Assembly (NCBI GenBank): GCA_018842655.1
Contig: JAGTWN010000004.1
Coordinates: forward strand, 930,001 to 994,000
From: Candidatus Pantoea haifensis
GTDB taxonomy: Bacteria; Pseudomonadota; Gammaproteobacteria; Enterobacterales; Enterobacteriaceae
Length of the DNA: 64,000 nt
Direction of reading: 5' to 3'
The position numbers and the translations under genes are program-made. Below, in pieces: positions 49,508 to 60,404 of this stretch. The notes under the pieces were generated by a model. The model was not told the origin of the DNA. It worked only from the letters and a program-made list of their open reading frames with translations, and made no database searches. Each line of letters opens with the position of its first letter. The first letter of the stretch is position 1.

Positions 49508-51916
49508 TTAACGAGACGGTAATGCATAAGCGATCAGCGAATCACCTGAGCGCGTGCCTAAACCGCCATGACCGCCTGCGGCAATAACGACATACTGTTT
49601 ACCATCCTTACCCATATAGGTCATAGGGGTGGCCTGACCGCCAGCAGGTAAGCGTGCACGCCATAATTCATGACCGTTAGTTTCATCAAAAGCACGCAGA
49701 TAATCATCCGCCGTGGCGCCCATAAAAATAACGCCGCTTTGTGTTATCACGTTGCCGCCCATCATGAAAATACCGGTTGGCAGCGGGGCATTGGTATGCG
49801 TCCCGAAAATATTCATGTCTCGCGTGGTTCCGGCTGGCCGTTCCCAGATGATCTTACGGCTGGTGAGATCGATAGCATAGATTTTGCCCCACGGAGGGGT
49901 ACTGCAGGGTGCGCCCAGGACGCTGAGCCAGGGTTTAACCACGGCAGCCCAGGGCGTGCCATATTGCGGCCCGACAGCAAACTCTTTGGGTTTCGGGTAA
50001 GGCTGGCCGCTGGCCCAGCCTGCCCATTTTTGCATCAGGCCCTGATGGATAGCTTCATCGCTTTTCATCATCTGCATGGTAAAAGGAATGTAACTGGTAT
50101 TAGCGATCAGCACGTTATGACGCGGATCAACTGAAGCGCCATACCAGTCCATCACGCCGTCAAACGCCGGATAAGCGATAGACGTGCCTTCAGCCGGTGG
50201 GGTGAAGAAACCCTGATAACGGTAACGATGAAACTGAATGCGGCACCAGAGTTGGTCAAACGGCGTTGCGCCCCAGGTATCGGTGGCTTTTAACGCGGGC
50301 GGTGCGAGGCTTGGCATACCGACAGAGTTGGGCTGAGTAGGGGAAAGATGTTCACCTGGCAGCGATGGCGAGGTTGGTACCGGCTTCTCTTTCACCTGCG
50401 CCAGCGGTTTACCGGTGCGCCGATCCAGCAGGAAAAGCTGGCCCATTTTAGTGGTTTGTACCAGCGCCGGAACGGTACTGCCATCATCAGACGGTAAATC
50501 GATCAGCGTGGGGCCAATGGGCAAATCGTAATCCCAGACGTCGTGATGTACCGTCTGGAAATGCCATTTCTCTGCACCGCTATGAATATCAAGCGCCACG
50601 ATGGCACTGGAATATTTCTCATCAAAAGGGCGTCGGCCTGCACCATAGTAATCTGGCGTAGCGTTACCGAGGGGAATATAAACCAGGCCCAGCGCCGCAT
50701 CGGCAGTGTAAGTGCCCCAGCCGTTTGGCGTACCGCGTGTATAGGTTTCACCCGGCTTTAATGGCGCGTTAGCGGGCGTTCTGCCCATGTCCCACGCCCA
50801 GGCCAGTTCACCGGTTTTTTCATCATAGGCGCGCACAACGCCGGAAGGTTCGCCTGTGCTTTGGTTATCATAAATCCAGCCTCCCAAAACGATACGTCCG
50901 TCCATTACCATCGGCTGAGAGGTGATGTAGTGGAAGCCTGGCGGAACGTTGCCCATATGATCGGTCAGGCTAACAAAACCGTGCTGACCAAATGATTCGC
51001 AGGGCTTACCGGTGCGGGCATTCAGCGCCACCATGCGCGCATCTGCAGTGGTTGTAATAATTTTTCCGGGCAGGTGGCATCGCTTGCAACCTGACTCCAC
51101 GCCACACCGCGGCAGGCCAGGTACTCATTAGCAGCAGTGTCTGATTTCGGATTAAATTTCCAGCGTTGCTTGCCTGTGGTGGCGTCCAGCGAAATCACTT
51201 CGCGATGCGGCGTACAGATATAGAGCGAATCCCCTGCCTTTAGGGGCGTCACTTCAAAGTTGAATTCACGTCCCGCTTTATCTTCCCCTTGCGTAACCGA
51301 TCGCCTGTGTCATAACGCCATGCGGGTTTAAGCTGGCTAACGTTCTGCGGCGTGATTTGCGTCAGAGGGGAAAAACGCTGACCTGCCGCGTTGCGGCCAT
51401 AATATTTCCACTCATTCTCCGCTGAAGAAGAGGCCGGTTGTGAAGGGGTTTGCACCGCAGAAAAGGCTGATGCTGAACAAATCGTGCGTCGGTTACCTGC
51501 CAGCCGCTATACATAATCCCGGCAATAGCAATCACATAGATCACGCCGCCCACAGCAGCAGATCGACGCCGGGAGGGTGCCGCCACAATCGGACGCACTA
51601 CCCAGGGCAGGCTGAGCCAGACGCCCAGCACTGCCGGGGCCAGCAGGCGGGGCATGAGTTGCCAGCCATCCAGGCCCACTTCGGTTAACGCCCAGGTGAC
51701 ACACATCAAAAACGTCACCAGATAGAGCCAGATACCGGTCTGACGTCGGCGAAAAAGGGCTATCCCGCTGATTAAAAATCCACCACCGAATAGCAAATAC
51801 CAGGGCGTCCCGCCTGAAATCGCCAGCCAGGCACCGAGTATCAGATAAGCCAGGCCAAATACGCCGACCACTACGCCAGTCAGTGCAGGCCAAAAGCGAA
51901 AAGATGATGTTGACAC
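49508..51916 (-). CDS. Membrane-bound PQQ-dependent dehydrogenase, glucose/quinate/shikimate family (three frameshifts)
   Basis: Periplasm-facing quinoprotein of about 804 residues that passes electrons to ubiquinone. Start is a GTG at 51916 (STSSFRFWPALTG) behind AGAGGG. Five membrane segments occupy about residues 7-145; the eight-bladed propeller follows (YYGRNAAGQRFSPLTQI, TRGTPNGWGTYTADAALGLV, FQTVHHDVWDYDLPIGPTL, AGGQATPMTYMGKDGKQYVV, AAGGHGGLGTRSGD). Breaks: run near 51461-51464, C run at 51285-51288, T run at 51061-51065; each needs one extra base. Glucose dehydrogenase (Gcd) and quinate/shikimate dehydrogenase (QuiA) share this layout. The neighbouring exported 3-dehydroquinate dehydratase favours quinate or shikimate. 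Confidence 0.85.
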
Positions 51917-52210
51917 TGTGCATCCCTCTGTCAATGAATGTAAATCAAGCCTACATAAAAACTGACATTTTGCTGGCAGGGATGCTGAGTAACGGCATGC
52001 TAAAGAGATAACTTATGTATATTCAAAGAGATAATGCCTGGAAATAGTGTCTCTGAAATTTTCAAAGTGCAACGGCCGTTACGTTTCGGATCAGCGCGGG
52101 GATCGGGCGCGGCAGGTTTATGGCTCAGGCGCCGCTCTGTTTTGACTATCTTAAAAGTGTGAAACAGATCGTAAAAATGAGACAGCGCAAAAACAACAGA
52201 GAGGAAAACA
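51917..52210. promoter_or_regulatory. Divergent regulatory region between the PQQ dehydrogenase and dehydroquinate dehydratase genes
   Basis: About 290 bases serving two divergent genes. The notable element is a pair of 10-bp direct repeats AAAGAGATAA at 52002-52011 and 52025-52034, 23 bases apart. No regulator gene adjoins it. Confidence 0.5.
52002..52034. repeat. Direct repeat AAAGAGATAA, 23-bp period
   Basis: Two identical 10-bp copies, with 13 bases between them. The spacing is about two helical turns, placing both on one DNA face, as expected for a regulator site. Confidence 0.6.
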
Positions 52211-53080
52211 ATGTTCAAAGCACCGATGGCAATACTGCTGACTATGGCCGTGTCACTCAGCACGGCGGAGGTGGAAGCGCAGCAAAAACCTGCAGAAAAA
52301 AGCGCGGTTCGGCCTTTGCAGGTCGGCAATTTAACTCTCGGCCTCGGCCAGCCTGCCATTATTGTTTCCACCTCCGGGCAGGACGAGGCGAGTGTGCTGA
52401 AAGAGACGCAGCAGGCTGCGCAAACGTCAGAAGTGAATATTGTCGAACTGCGCGTTGATAAGCTCGATTTTGCTACTGATGCCCGGCGCGTCATGCAGCT
52501 GGGACAGGCGATGCGCCGCGACTTAAAGGGTAAACCGCTGCTGCTTACTTTCCGCACTCAGGGTGAGGGCGGCGAAAAAGCGCCAGGCGACGCGCTGTAT
52601 AGCGAACTTTATCAACAGTGGCTGGCTGCCGGTTTTGCCGACATGATCGATATCGAAATGCATATCGGTGAGCAGCCGATGCGTAAGCTGGTGGCAGCAG
52701 CACATCAGAAACACATTGCGGTGGTGATGTCATGGCATGATTTTAACCACACGCCCCCGAATGAAGAGATGCTAAAACGGCTTGAATGGCAGGCGGCACA
52801 GGGTGCAGATGTACTTAAAATTGCCGTGATGCCAAAAACGCCGGAAGATGTGAACCGTTTAACCACAATCACCTGGCAGATGCGACAGCGCAGCGATCGC
52901 CTGCTGCTCACCATGGCGATGGGCGGGCAGGGAACCATCAGCCGCATTTCTGGTGAAATTTACGGCAGCAATCTGACCTTTGGCAGTCTCGGCCAGGCGT
53001 CTGCTCCCGGTCAGTTAGCGGTCGGCGTACTCTGGCAAACGCTGAAAGCGTTACATGAGGCCAGTGCCACCAGTCGCTAA
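52211..53080 (+). CDS. Type I 3-dehydroquinate dehydratase with signal peptide (periplasmic)
   Basis: Converts 3-dehydroquinate to 3-dehydroshikimate through a Schiff base. It has 289 residues. Residues 1 to about 23 form a signal peptide (MFKAPMAILLTMAVSLSTAE then VEA), unlike housekeeping AroD. Catalytic residues align with AroD: Glu79 and Arg81 in IVELRVDKLD, His176 in VVMSWHDFNHTP, Lys203 in ADVLKIAVMP, Arg245 in GTISRISGE. All are present, so the enzyme should be active. Divergent from the PQQ dehydrogenase, whose product could be its substrate. Confidence 0.9.
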   Translation: MFKAPMAILLTMAVSLSTAEVEAQQKPAEKSAVRPLQVGNLTLGLGQPAIIVSTSGQDEASVLKETQQAAQTSEVNIVELRVDKLDFATDARRVMQLGQAMRRDLKGKPLLLTFRTQGEGGEKAPGDALYSELYQQWLAAGFADMIDIEMHIGEQPMRKLVAAAHQKHIAVVMSWHDFNHTPPNEEMLKRLEWQAAQGADVLKIAVMPKTPEDVNRLTTITWQMRQRSDRLLLTMAMGGQGTISRISGEIYGSNLTFGSLGQASAPGQLAVGVLWQTLKALHEASATSR

Positions 53081-53198
53081 ATTATCCTGCATTGGTCACT
53101 TTCCGCACCAGGGCTGCCTGCGGTTTATTTTGCCATGACTGGAGATAAGCAAAAAAGCCGTTAAGCTGTTTTTACCGGCCCATCAGACAGCTAAAAAG

Positions 53199-54162
53199 AT
53201 GATTATTAACAGCATGGTTTACCGCAAAGGCGGGGAAAGTGAAAAGGTTGATATCGACGCGATAAGCGAGGTGATCAAAGAGCCAGACGCCTTTATCTGG
53301 CTGGGACTGTGGCAGCCAGAGCCGGAATTCATGAATAAAGTGCAAAAAGAGTTCGGCCTGCATGAATTAACCATCGAAGATGCGCTGACCGCCCATCAGC
53401 GCCCGAAGATTGAGCAATATGGCGAATCGATTTTTATCGTGGTCAAAACGGTTCATGAAACGGAGGGGAGATTAGCTTTGGTGAAACGCATCTGTTTGTC
53501 GGGAAGAACTTTTTCATCTCAATACGTCATGGTTCGTCAGACAGTTATGCGCCGGTCAGAACGCGCGCCGCGCAAAATCCGGCAATGCTGGCGCACGGCC
53601 CAGGGTATCCGCTCTACTGCCTGTTAGATTTTATCGTTGATCACTATTCAGTGGTGGTTACGGCGCTGGGGAAAAAATCAGTGCAATGGAAGCGTCCATG
53701 TTCAGCAGTCAGTTTGATCGGCAGGCAGTGCAACTGGTCTATAACATGCGCCGTCATTTGCTTGCGCTGCACAATGCCGCTGCACCGGTAGAGGAAATAT
53801 GTACCCAGCTTATTCGGCTTCATGACGATATCATTCCTAAACCGCTTCGCGCCTATATTCGCGACGTGCAGGATCATGCCCGTCATGTGGTAAACGATGC
53901 GGATGACATGCGGGAAATGCTGACCAGTGCCATGCACGTTAATCTGGCGCTGGTAACGGTTCAGCAAAATGAAGTGGTAAAAAAGCTGGCTGGCTGGGGC
54001 GCGATTTTAGTAGTACCAACGGTAATTTTTAGTCTGTATGGCATGAACTTCGACCACATGCCTGAACTACATTCCCGTTACGGTTATCCGGCGGTACTGG
54101 CCGCAACCGTGGGCGCCTGCTTTTTGCTGTGGAAAAAGCTCAGAACCTCAGGCTGGGTTTAA
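53199..54162 (+). CDS. CorA-family divalent cation transporter (two frameshifts)
   Basis: Inner-membrane Mg or Co channel of about 321 residues. The long cytoplasmic domain begins MIINSMVYRKGGESEKVDID; the pore motif YGMN is in IFSLYGMNFDHMPELHSRYG between the two C-terminal membrane segments. Breaks are in the G runs at 53465-53468 (repair: ETEGEISFGETHLFVGKNFF) and 53668-53671 (repair: LGEKISAMEASMFSSQFDRQ). It is only distantly like E. coli CorA, so it is a paralogue of the CorA family and substrate is not certain. Confidence 0.87.
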
Positions 54163-54165
54163 GCT

Positions 54166-54198
54166 AAAAAAATGCCAGCAACCGGAAAGATTGCTGGC
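54166..54198 (-). terminator. Terminator after betA
   Basis: Minus-strand GCCAGCAA-TCTTTCCGG-TTGCTGGC followed by ATTTTTTT, between convergent betA and the CorA gene. Confidence 0.85.
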
Positions 54199-54218
54199 GT
54201 TGCGCTGAGTGGAAAAAA

Positions 54219-55901
54219 TTACTCTGCGCGCTGTGGCGCCTGTCGTGCTGGCGCGTCGCCAGCAACATAATAGCGGGCAGTGCTGCGCGGCAAAGGTTCA
54301 CGCCCCCGAATATGGTCGGCAATCTTTTCACCGATCATAATCGTGGTAGCGTTCAAATTGCCGGTGATAATCAGCGGCATAATCGAGGCATCGACGACAC
54401 GTAGCGCCTCTGTACCGTGCACGCGACCTTCACCATCGACCACCGCCATGTCGTCGCTACCCATTTTGCAGGTACCGCAAGGGTGATACGCGGTTTCGCC
54501 GTGGTTACGCACAAATTCATCTAACTGCTCATCCGTCTGGCAATCGATACCGGGGCTGATCTCGCGACCACGGTATTTATCCAGTGCAGGCTGGTTGATG
54601 ATTTGACGCGTAATGCGAATAGCATCGCGAAACTCCTGCCAGTCCTGCTCAGATGCCATGTAGTTAAACAAAATTGAGGGATGCTGACGCGGATCGCGCG
54701 ATTTCAACCGCACATGCCCACGGCTGGGCGAGCGCATCGACCCAACATGGCACTGAAAACCGTGCGCATCAACGGCGTTGGAACCGTTGTAATTAATGGC
54801 CACCGGCAAAAAATGGTATTGAATATTGGGCCAGGCAAACTCCTCGCGGCTGCGGATGAAGCCGCCCGCTTCGAACTGATTACTTGCGCCCACGCCGCTG
54901 CCGTTAAACATCCACTCGGCACCAATTTTCGGCTGGTTCCACCATTTCAGGGCCGGGTAAAGTGACACCGGCTCTTTGCATTCGTACTGGAGATACATTT
55001 CCAGATGATCCTGCAAATTCTCACCCACGCCAGGCAGATCCTGGACCAGCGGAATATCGAACTGCGCTAACAGTTTCGCCGGCCCCACGCCTGAACGCTG
55101 GAGGATCTGCGGCGACGCTATCGCACCTGCGCACAACAGCACCTCACGGCGCGCATGGGCCTGATGAGGGGTGTTGCTGTTACCGATCAGATATTCCACA
55201 CCCACAGCGCGTTTTCCATCGAACAGAATGCGATCGGTGGTGGCGTGAGTAATAATTTTCAGATTCGTGCGGCCTTTGGCCTGATCGAGGTAGCCGCGCG
55301 CGGTACTTGAGCGACGACCTTGCGGCGTCACGGTGCGATCCATCGGCCCAAAGCCTTCCTGCTGATAACCGTTCAGGTCATCGGTGCGTGGATAGCCCGC
55401 CTGTACGCCTGCTTCGATCATCGCTTCAAACAGCACATTTTTGCTGGCTTTTGGCGTCGCCACGCAAACCGGGCCGTCGCCGCCGTGATAGTCGTTTGCC
55501 CCGATATCGCGCGTTTCCGCTTTACGGTAATAGGGCAGGCAATCCAGATAGCTCCACGATTCCAGGCCAGGCGCGGTGGCCCAGCTATCAAGATCCATGG
55601 CATTGGCACGGATGTAACACATGCCGTTGATAAGAGAGGAACCGCCTAAGCCTTTGCCCCGACCACATTCCATGCGACGGTTATTCATGTGTGGCTCAGG
55701 ATCGGTTTCGTATGCCCAGTTGTAGCGTTTTCCCTGGAGTGGATACGCCAGTGCAGCAGGCATTTGGGTACGAAAATCAAAACGATAATCCGGGCCGCCT
55801 GCCTCAAGCAGCAGAACGTTTACCTGGCTATCTTCTGTCAGACGTGTTGCCAAAACATTCCCTGCGGATCCGGCTCCAATGATGATGTAGTCAAATTCCA
55901 T
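54219..55901 (-). CDS. betA: Choline dehydrogenase
   Basis: Membrane-associated FAD enzyme of the GMC family oxidising choline to betaine aldehyde; 560 residues. The FAD dinucleotide fold is at the N-terminus ([20 protein letters not shown]), the GMC signature in [20 protein letters not shown], and the active-site His region in [16 protein letters not shown]. It is the distal gene of betI-betB-betA, with 24 bp to betB. Confidence 0.96.
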   Translation of the reverse strand: MEFDYIIIGAGSAGNVLATRLTEDSQVNVLLLEAGGPDYRFDFRTQMPAALAYPLQGKRYNWAYETDPEPHMNNRRMECGRGKGLGGSSLINGMCYIRANAMDLDSWATAPGLESWSYLDCLPYYRKAETRDIGANDYHGGDGPVCVATPKASKNVLFEAMIEAGVQAGYPRTDDLNGYQQEGFGPMDRTVTPQGRRSSTARGYLDQAKGRTNLKIITHATTDRILFDGKRAVGVEYLIGNSNTPHQAHARREVLLCAGAIASPQILQRSGVGPAKLLAQFDIPLVQDLPGVGENLQDHLEMYLQYECKEPVSLYPALKWWNQPKIGAEWMFNGSGVGASNQFEAGGFIRSREEFAWPNIQYHFLPVAINYNGSNAVDAHGFQCHVGSMRSPSRGHVRLKSRDPRQHPSILFNYMASEQDWQEFRDAIRITRQIINQPALDKYRGREISPGIDCQTDEQLDEFVRNHGETAYHPCGTCKMGSDDMAVVDGEGRVHGTEALRVVDASIMPLIITGNLNATTIMIGEKIADHIRGREPLPRSTARYYVAGDAPARQAPQRAE

Positions 55902-55925
55902 TCGTCGTTCCTCAGGTTTACTTAA

Positions 55926-57398
55926 TTAAAATACAGACTGAAAACGGGCCAGCTCGACCTGAACTGATTTAACCTGAGTGTAATTTTGCAGCGTCATCAG
56001 GCCATTCTCACGGCCAATGCCTGAATGCTTATAACCACCCACCGGCATCTCTGCCGCTGACTCGCCCCAGGTATTGATCCAGCAAATACCCGCTTCAATC
56101 TGATGAATCACGCGGTGCGCCCGGTTAAGGTCTTGCGTCACCAGGCCAGCAGCCAGACCAAATTCGGTAGCATTGGCGCGACGGACCACTTCGTCTTCAT
56201 GCTCATAGGTCAAAATTGACATCACCGGTCCGAAGATCTCTTCACGTACAATCTTCATCTCGTCATGGCAGTCAGTGAAGACGGTAGGCGCAACCCATGC
56301 GCCGTTATCGAAGCCGTCACCGGTGAGGCGAGTGCCGCCGCACAGCAAACGAGCGCCTTCGGCAATGCCAGATTCGATGTAGCGCATTACGTTATCGCGA
56401 TGGCTGAAACTCACCAGCGGGCCAAAATTGGTGTCGGGCTGGCGTAAATCGCCTGGGCGAATGCGTGCCACACGTTCAGCAATCTTCGCTTCGAACGCAG
56501 CTTTCATTGAGACAGGAATGAACACGCGCGTACCGTTGGTGCAGACCTGGCCAGAGCTGTAGAAGTTGGCCATCATGGCAATGTCAGCAGCCAGATCGAG
56601 ATCGGCATCGTCAAAAATGATCAGCGGTGATTTACCGCCAAGTTCCATGGTGACCTCTTTCAGCGTGGAACCTGCGGCATTCGCCATCACTTTTTTGCCG
56701 CTGGCGACGCCGCCGGTGAAAGAGATTTTATCGATGCCGGGATGTTCGGTCAGTAGCTGCCCGGTGACCGCGCCGCTGCCCGGTAATACGTTGAAAACAC
56801 CATCCGGCACGCCCGCTTCGCTGTAAATTTCTGCCAGTTTTAACGCGGTTAAGGGCGTCACTTCGCTGGGTTTGAAGATCATGGCATTGCCTGCCGCCAG
56901 GGCAGGTGCTGATTTCCACAGCGCAATCTGAATCGGGTAGTTCCACGCGCCGATGCCCGCCACGACGCCAAGCGGTTCGCGACGTGTATAAACAAACGCG
57001 CTATCGCGCAGCGGGATCTGCTGACCTTCGAGAGTCGGGATCAGTCCGGCATAATATTCCAGCACATCGGCACCGGTGACGATATCGACGCTGGCGGTTT
57101 CGCTGTAGGGTTTACCGGTGTCGAGCATCTCCAGCTCGGCTAATTCGTCATTACGTTCACGCAGAATATCCACGGCGCGACGCAGAATGCGCGATCGCTC
57201 CATTGCAGTCATCGCGGCCCAGACTTTTTGTGCTTTCTGCGCTGCCGCAACGGCGCGATCAACATCGGCCCGTCCAGCTTCATGAACCTCAGCCAGCACT
57301 TCGCCATTGGCCGGATTGATGGTCTGAAACGTTTTGCCTTCAGCGGCGGCTACGTAAGCGCCGTTGATATAGAGTTTTTGTTCGGTAAAGTGAGACAT
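55926..57398 (-). CDS. betB: Betaine aldehyde dehydrogenase
   Basis: NAD-dependent aldehyde dehydrogenase making the osmoprotectant glycine betaine; 490 residues. The catalytic Cys is in [17 protein letters not shown], the general-base Glu in [14 protein letters not shown], and the N-terminus [18 protein letters not shown] is typical. It lies 14 bases after betI. Soluble, cytoplasmic. Confidence 0.96.
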   Translation of the reverse strand: MSHFTEQKLYINGAYVAAAEGKTFQTINPANGEVLAEVHEAGRADVDRAVAAAQKAQKVWAAMTAMERSRILRRAVDILRERNDELAELEMLDTGKPYSETASVDIVTGADVLEYYAGLIPTLEGQQIPLRDSAFVYTRREPLGVVAGIGAWNYPIQIALWKSAPALAAGNAMIFKPSEVTPLTALKLAEIYSEAGVPDGVFNVLPGSGAVTGQLLTEHPGIDKISFTGGVASGKKVMANAAGSTLKEVTMELGGKSPLIIFDDADLDLAADIAMMANFYSSGQVCTNGTRVFIPVSMKAAFEAKIAERVARIRPGDLRQPDTNFGPLVSFSHRDNVMRYIESGIAEGARLLCGGTRLTGDGFDNGAWVAPTVFTDCHDEMKIVREEIFGPVMSILTYEHEDEVVRRANATEFGLAAGLVTQDLNRAHRVIHQIEAGICWINTWGESAAEMPVGGYKHSGIGRENGLMTLQNYTQVKSVQVELARFQSVF

Positions 57399-57412
57399 CT
57401 CTTCCTCTTCCG

Positions 57413-58005
57413 TTATTCGTTCGCGCCAGCCAGTTGCTGACGAATGAATTGTGTGGTTAGCGTTCTGGCGACGTTCGGGTCAAAGGGATTGCCGCTTAAT
57501 GCTGCGCGTAACCACAATCCGTCGATCAATGCCGCTAACCCATGTGCCGCCAGGCGCGCTTTATCGCGCGGTATTTCGCGGCGGAATTCTGCGGCCAGCG
57601 TGGAAAAAGGCGTCCACTGCTGACCCGTTCCAGACGATTCAGTTGGGGCTGGTGCATACTGCTGGACCAGAAATCGAGCCAGGCCTTCATCGCGGCGTTA
57701 TGCACCTGGGTTTCATCGAAGTTGCCTTCGACAATGGCGCACAGCCGCGCTTCGGTTGTGCCATTTGCCAGTGGCTTCAGCCTGGCGGCAACGGCATCAC
57801 GCAGCTGGCGGGTAACGTCGCGCATCGTGGCTTCCAGCAGGCCGTTTTTGTCTTTGAAGTAGTGACTGATAATGCCCGTCGATACGCCCGCACGGCGGGC
57901 AATCTGGGCGATAGTTGCGTCATTAATCCCGACTTCATTTATGGTGCTCAGGGTTGCATCAATCAGTTGCCGACGTCTTATCGGCTGCATTCCCACCTTT
58001 GGCAT
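57413..58005 (-). CDS. betI: Transcriptional repressor BetI (frameshift)
   Basis: TetR-family repressor of the bet genes, released by choline. The start at 58005 ([20 protein letters not shown]) matches E. coli. The helix-turn-helix is [20 protein letters not shown]. The break is in the A run at 57604-57608 (T on the coding strand). One extra T gives [20 protein letters not shown], then [17 protein letters not shown] and a TAA at 57413. Repaired length is about 197 residues (E. coli 195). Confidence 0.93.
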
Positions 58006-58051
58006 AGCTCCAGCTCCACCCACGTTTCGAGTCACTATTAAAACTTTTTTG

Positions 58052-58065
58052 ATTGCACGTTCAAT
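58052..58065. promoter_or_regulatory. Candidate BetI operator
   Basis: ATTGCACGTTCAAT is a near-perfect palindrome (6 of 7 pairs) in the divergent betI-betT promoter region, resembling the ATTGAACGTTCAAT type site I associate with BetI. Confidence 0.55.
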
Positions 58066-58253
58066 ATAAAAAGAAAAGTTGTTAGGATGTTGCACGTTGG
58101 TTGACAGATAAACACGCTGAACCCCGCTATGGCGCAGTCAGTAATGCAATAACCGTAATGGATTGAAAAATGAGAAAGATGCGGTCAGATATCGCCCGAT
58201 CGCAAAGGGATAACTTATTGATTTTTTTGGGATAAATTAACCAGAGGTAAGTA

Positions 58254-60284
58254 ATGATAAATCCACCTGCCAGCGAAAAAGACAGACTCAATCCTGTTGT
58301 GTTTTACACCTCAGCCGGACTGATTCTGACCTTTTCACTAGTCATGATTCTTTATAACGATGTTGCAGCCGGTTGGATCTTGCGCGCCGTAAACTGGGTT
58401 TCCGCCACGTTTGGCTGGTACTACATGCTGGCGGCTACGCTCTATATCGTGTTTGTGCTGTACATGGCTTGCTCACGTTTTGGTGCCATTAAGCTCGGGC
58501 CGGAGCAGTCGAAACCGGAGTTCAGCTTGCTGAGCTGGTCGGCGATGCTGTTTGCCGCCGGTATCGGTATCGATTTGATGTTTTTCTCGGTGGCTGAACC
58601 GGTCACGCAGTATATGCAACCACCTGAAGGAGCAGGGCAAACCCTGGAAGCAGCCCGCCAGGCGATGGTCTGGACGCTATTCCACTACGGTTTAACGGGC
58701 TGGTCGATGTATGCCCTGATGGGAATTGCGCTCGGCTACTTCAGCTATCGTTATAACCTGCCGTTGACCATTCGTTCCGCGCTCTATCCTATTTTTGGTA
58801 AACGCATCAATGGTCCCATCGGCCATACGGTAGATATTGCTGCAGTGGTCGGCACCATTTTCGGTATCGCCACTACGTTGGGGATTGGTGTGGTACAGCT
58901 CAACTATGGCCTGAAAGTGCTGTTTGATGTTCCTGAAGGCCTGACGGCACAAACTGCATTAATTGTCCTGTCGGTGATTATCGCGACAATCTCTGTTACT
59001 GCTGGCGTGGACAAAGGTATTCGTATCCTTTCAGAGCTGAATGTGGTTCTTGCACTGGCGATGATCCTGTTTGTGCTGGTGATGGGCAATAGCGGATTTT
59101 TGCTTAACGCACTGGTGTTAAACGTTGGTGATTACATCAATCGCTTCATGGGCATGACCCTGAACACGTTTGCTTTTGATCGCCCAACCGAATGGATGAA
59201 TAACTGGACGCTGTTCTTCTGGGCATGGTGGGTTGCCTGGTCGCCGTTTGTTGGCCTGTTTTTGGCGCGTATTTCACGCGGTCGTACCATTCGTGAATTC
59301 GTACTTGGTACGCTGATCATTCCTTTTACCTTCACGCTGCTGTGGCTGTCGGTGTTTGGTAATGCTGCGCTGTATGAAATTATTCATGGCGATGCCGGTT
59401 TTGCGCAGGAAGTGATGACGCATGCTGAACGCGGCTTCTATAGCCTGCTGGCGCAGTATCCTGCCTTTAAACTGAGCGCATCCGTTGCCACCATTACAGG
59501 CTTGTTGTTCTATGTGACCTCTGCGGATTCGGGTGCACTGGTTCTGGGTAATTTCACCTCAAAGCTGAAAGACATTAACAGCGATGCCCCTAACTGGCTG
59601 CGCATCTTCTGGTCAGTGGCGATTGGGGTGCTGACACTCAGTATGCTGATGACCAATGGGATCACGGCGCTGCAGTACACCACGGTAATTATGGGGCTGC
59701 CGTTCAGTTTCGTGATCTTCTTTGTGATGGCTGGATTATATAAGTCGTTGAAAATTGAAGATTACCGCCGCGCCAGTGCCACGCGAGAAACCGCACCTTA
59801 TCTCGCTGCCGCGAACGATCGTCTGAGCTGGAAAAAGCGTCTGTCACGTCTGATGAACTATCCCGGCACGCGTTATACCCAACAGATGATGGGATCCGTT
59901 ATCTTCCCGGCAATGCAGGATGTGGCCAAAGAGCTGGCGCTGCGCGGCGGCAAAGTGGCACTGGAAAACATGCCGCCGGAAGAGGGCAATGCGATTGGTT
60001 ATCTCGATCTGCGCGTTAATCTGGGCGAAGAGCAAGACTTTGTCTATCAGGTCTGGCCGCAACAATATTCGGTTCCGGGCTTTACCTACCGCGCGCGCAG
60101 CGGGAAATCCACTTACTATCGGCTGGAGACCTTCCTGCTGGAAGGCAGTCAGGGCAATGACCTGATGGATTACAGCAAAGAGCAGGTGATCATCGATATT
60201 CTCGATCAGTATGAACGCCACCTGAATTTTATCCATTTACACCGGGAAGCCCCAGGCAACAACATCACTTTTCCCAACATCTGA
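58254..60284 (+). CDS. betT: High-affinity choline transporter BetT
   Basis: Proton-driven choline importer of the BCCT family, 676 residues and intact. Twelve membrane segments occupy about residues 15-510; family motifs are AAGIGIDLMFFSVAEPVTQY and the aromatic core WTLFFWAWWVAWSPFVGLFL. A long cytoplasmic C-terminal domain (about 515-676) is typical of osmoregulated BetT. Divergent from betI-betB-betA, with which it forms the choline-to-betaine system. Confidence 0.96.
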   Translation: MINPPASEKDRLNPVVFYTSAGLILTFSLVMILYNDVAAGWILRAVNWVSATFGWYYMLAATLYIVFVLYMACSRFGAIKLGPEQSKPEFSLLSWSAMLFAAGIGIDLMFFSVAEPVTQYMQPPEGAGQTLEAARQAMVWTLFHYGLTGWSMYALMGIALGYFSYRYNLPLTIRSALYPIFGKRINGPIGHTVDIAAVVGTIFGIATTLGIGVVQLNYGLKVLFDVPEGLTAQTALIVLSVIIATISVTAGVDKGIRILSELNVVLALAMILFVLVMGNSGFLLNALVLNVGDYINRFMGMTLNTFAFDRPTEWMNNWTLFFWAWWVAWSPFVGLFLARISRGRTIREFVLGTLIIPFTFTLLWLSVFGNAALYEIIHGDAGFAQEVMTHAERGFYSLLAQYPAFKLSASVATITGLLFYVTSADSGALVLGNFTSKLKDINSDAPNWLRIFWSVAIGVLTLSMLMTNGITALQYTTVIMGLPFSFVIFFVMAGLYKSLKIEDYRRASATRETAPYLAAANDRLSWKKRLSRLMNYPGTRYTQQMMGSVIFPAMQDVAKELALRGGKVALENMPPEEGNAIGYLDLRVNLGEEQDFVYQVWPQQYSVPGFTYRARSGKSTYYRLETFLLEGSQGNDLMDYSKEQVIIDILDQYERHLNFIHLHREAPGNNITFPNI

Positions 60285-60404
60285 TGCGCGCACTCAGGCT
60301 GGAGAATCATCTCCAGCCTTATCTTGCCCACCGTCACGGTCAAATTTCAGCTATCTTTAAGGCTTTGCTGGCCTGATGCCTTACCGGTATTGACAGGGAG
60401 TCAT

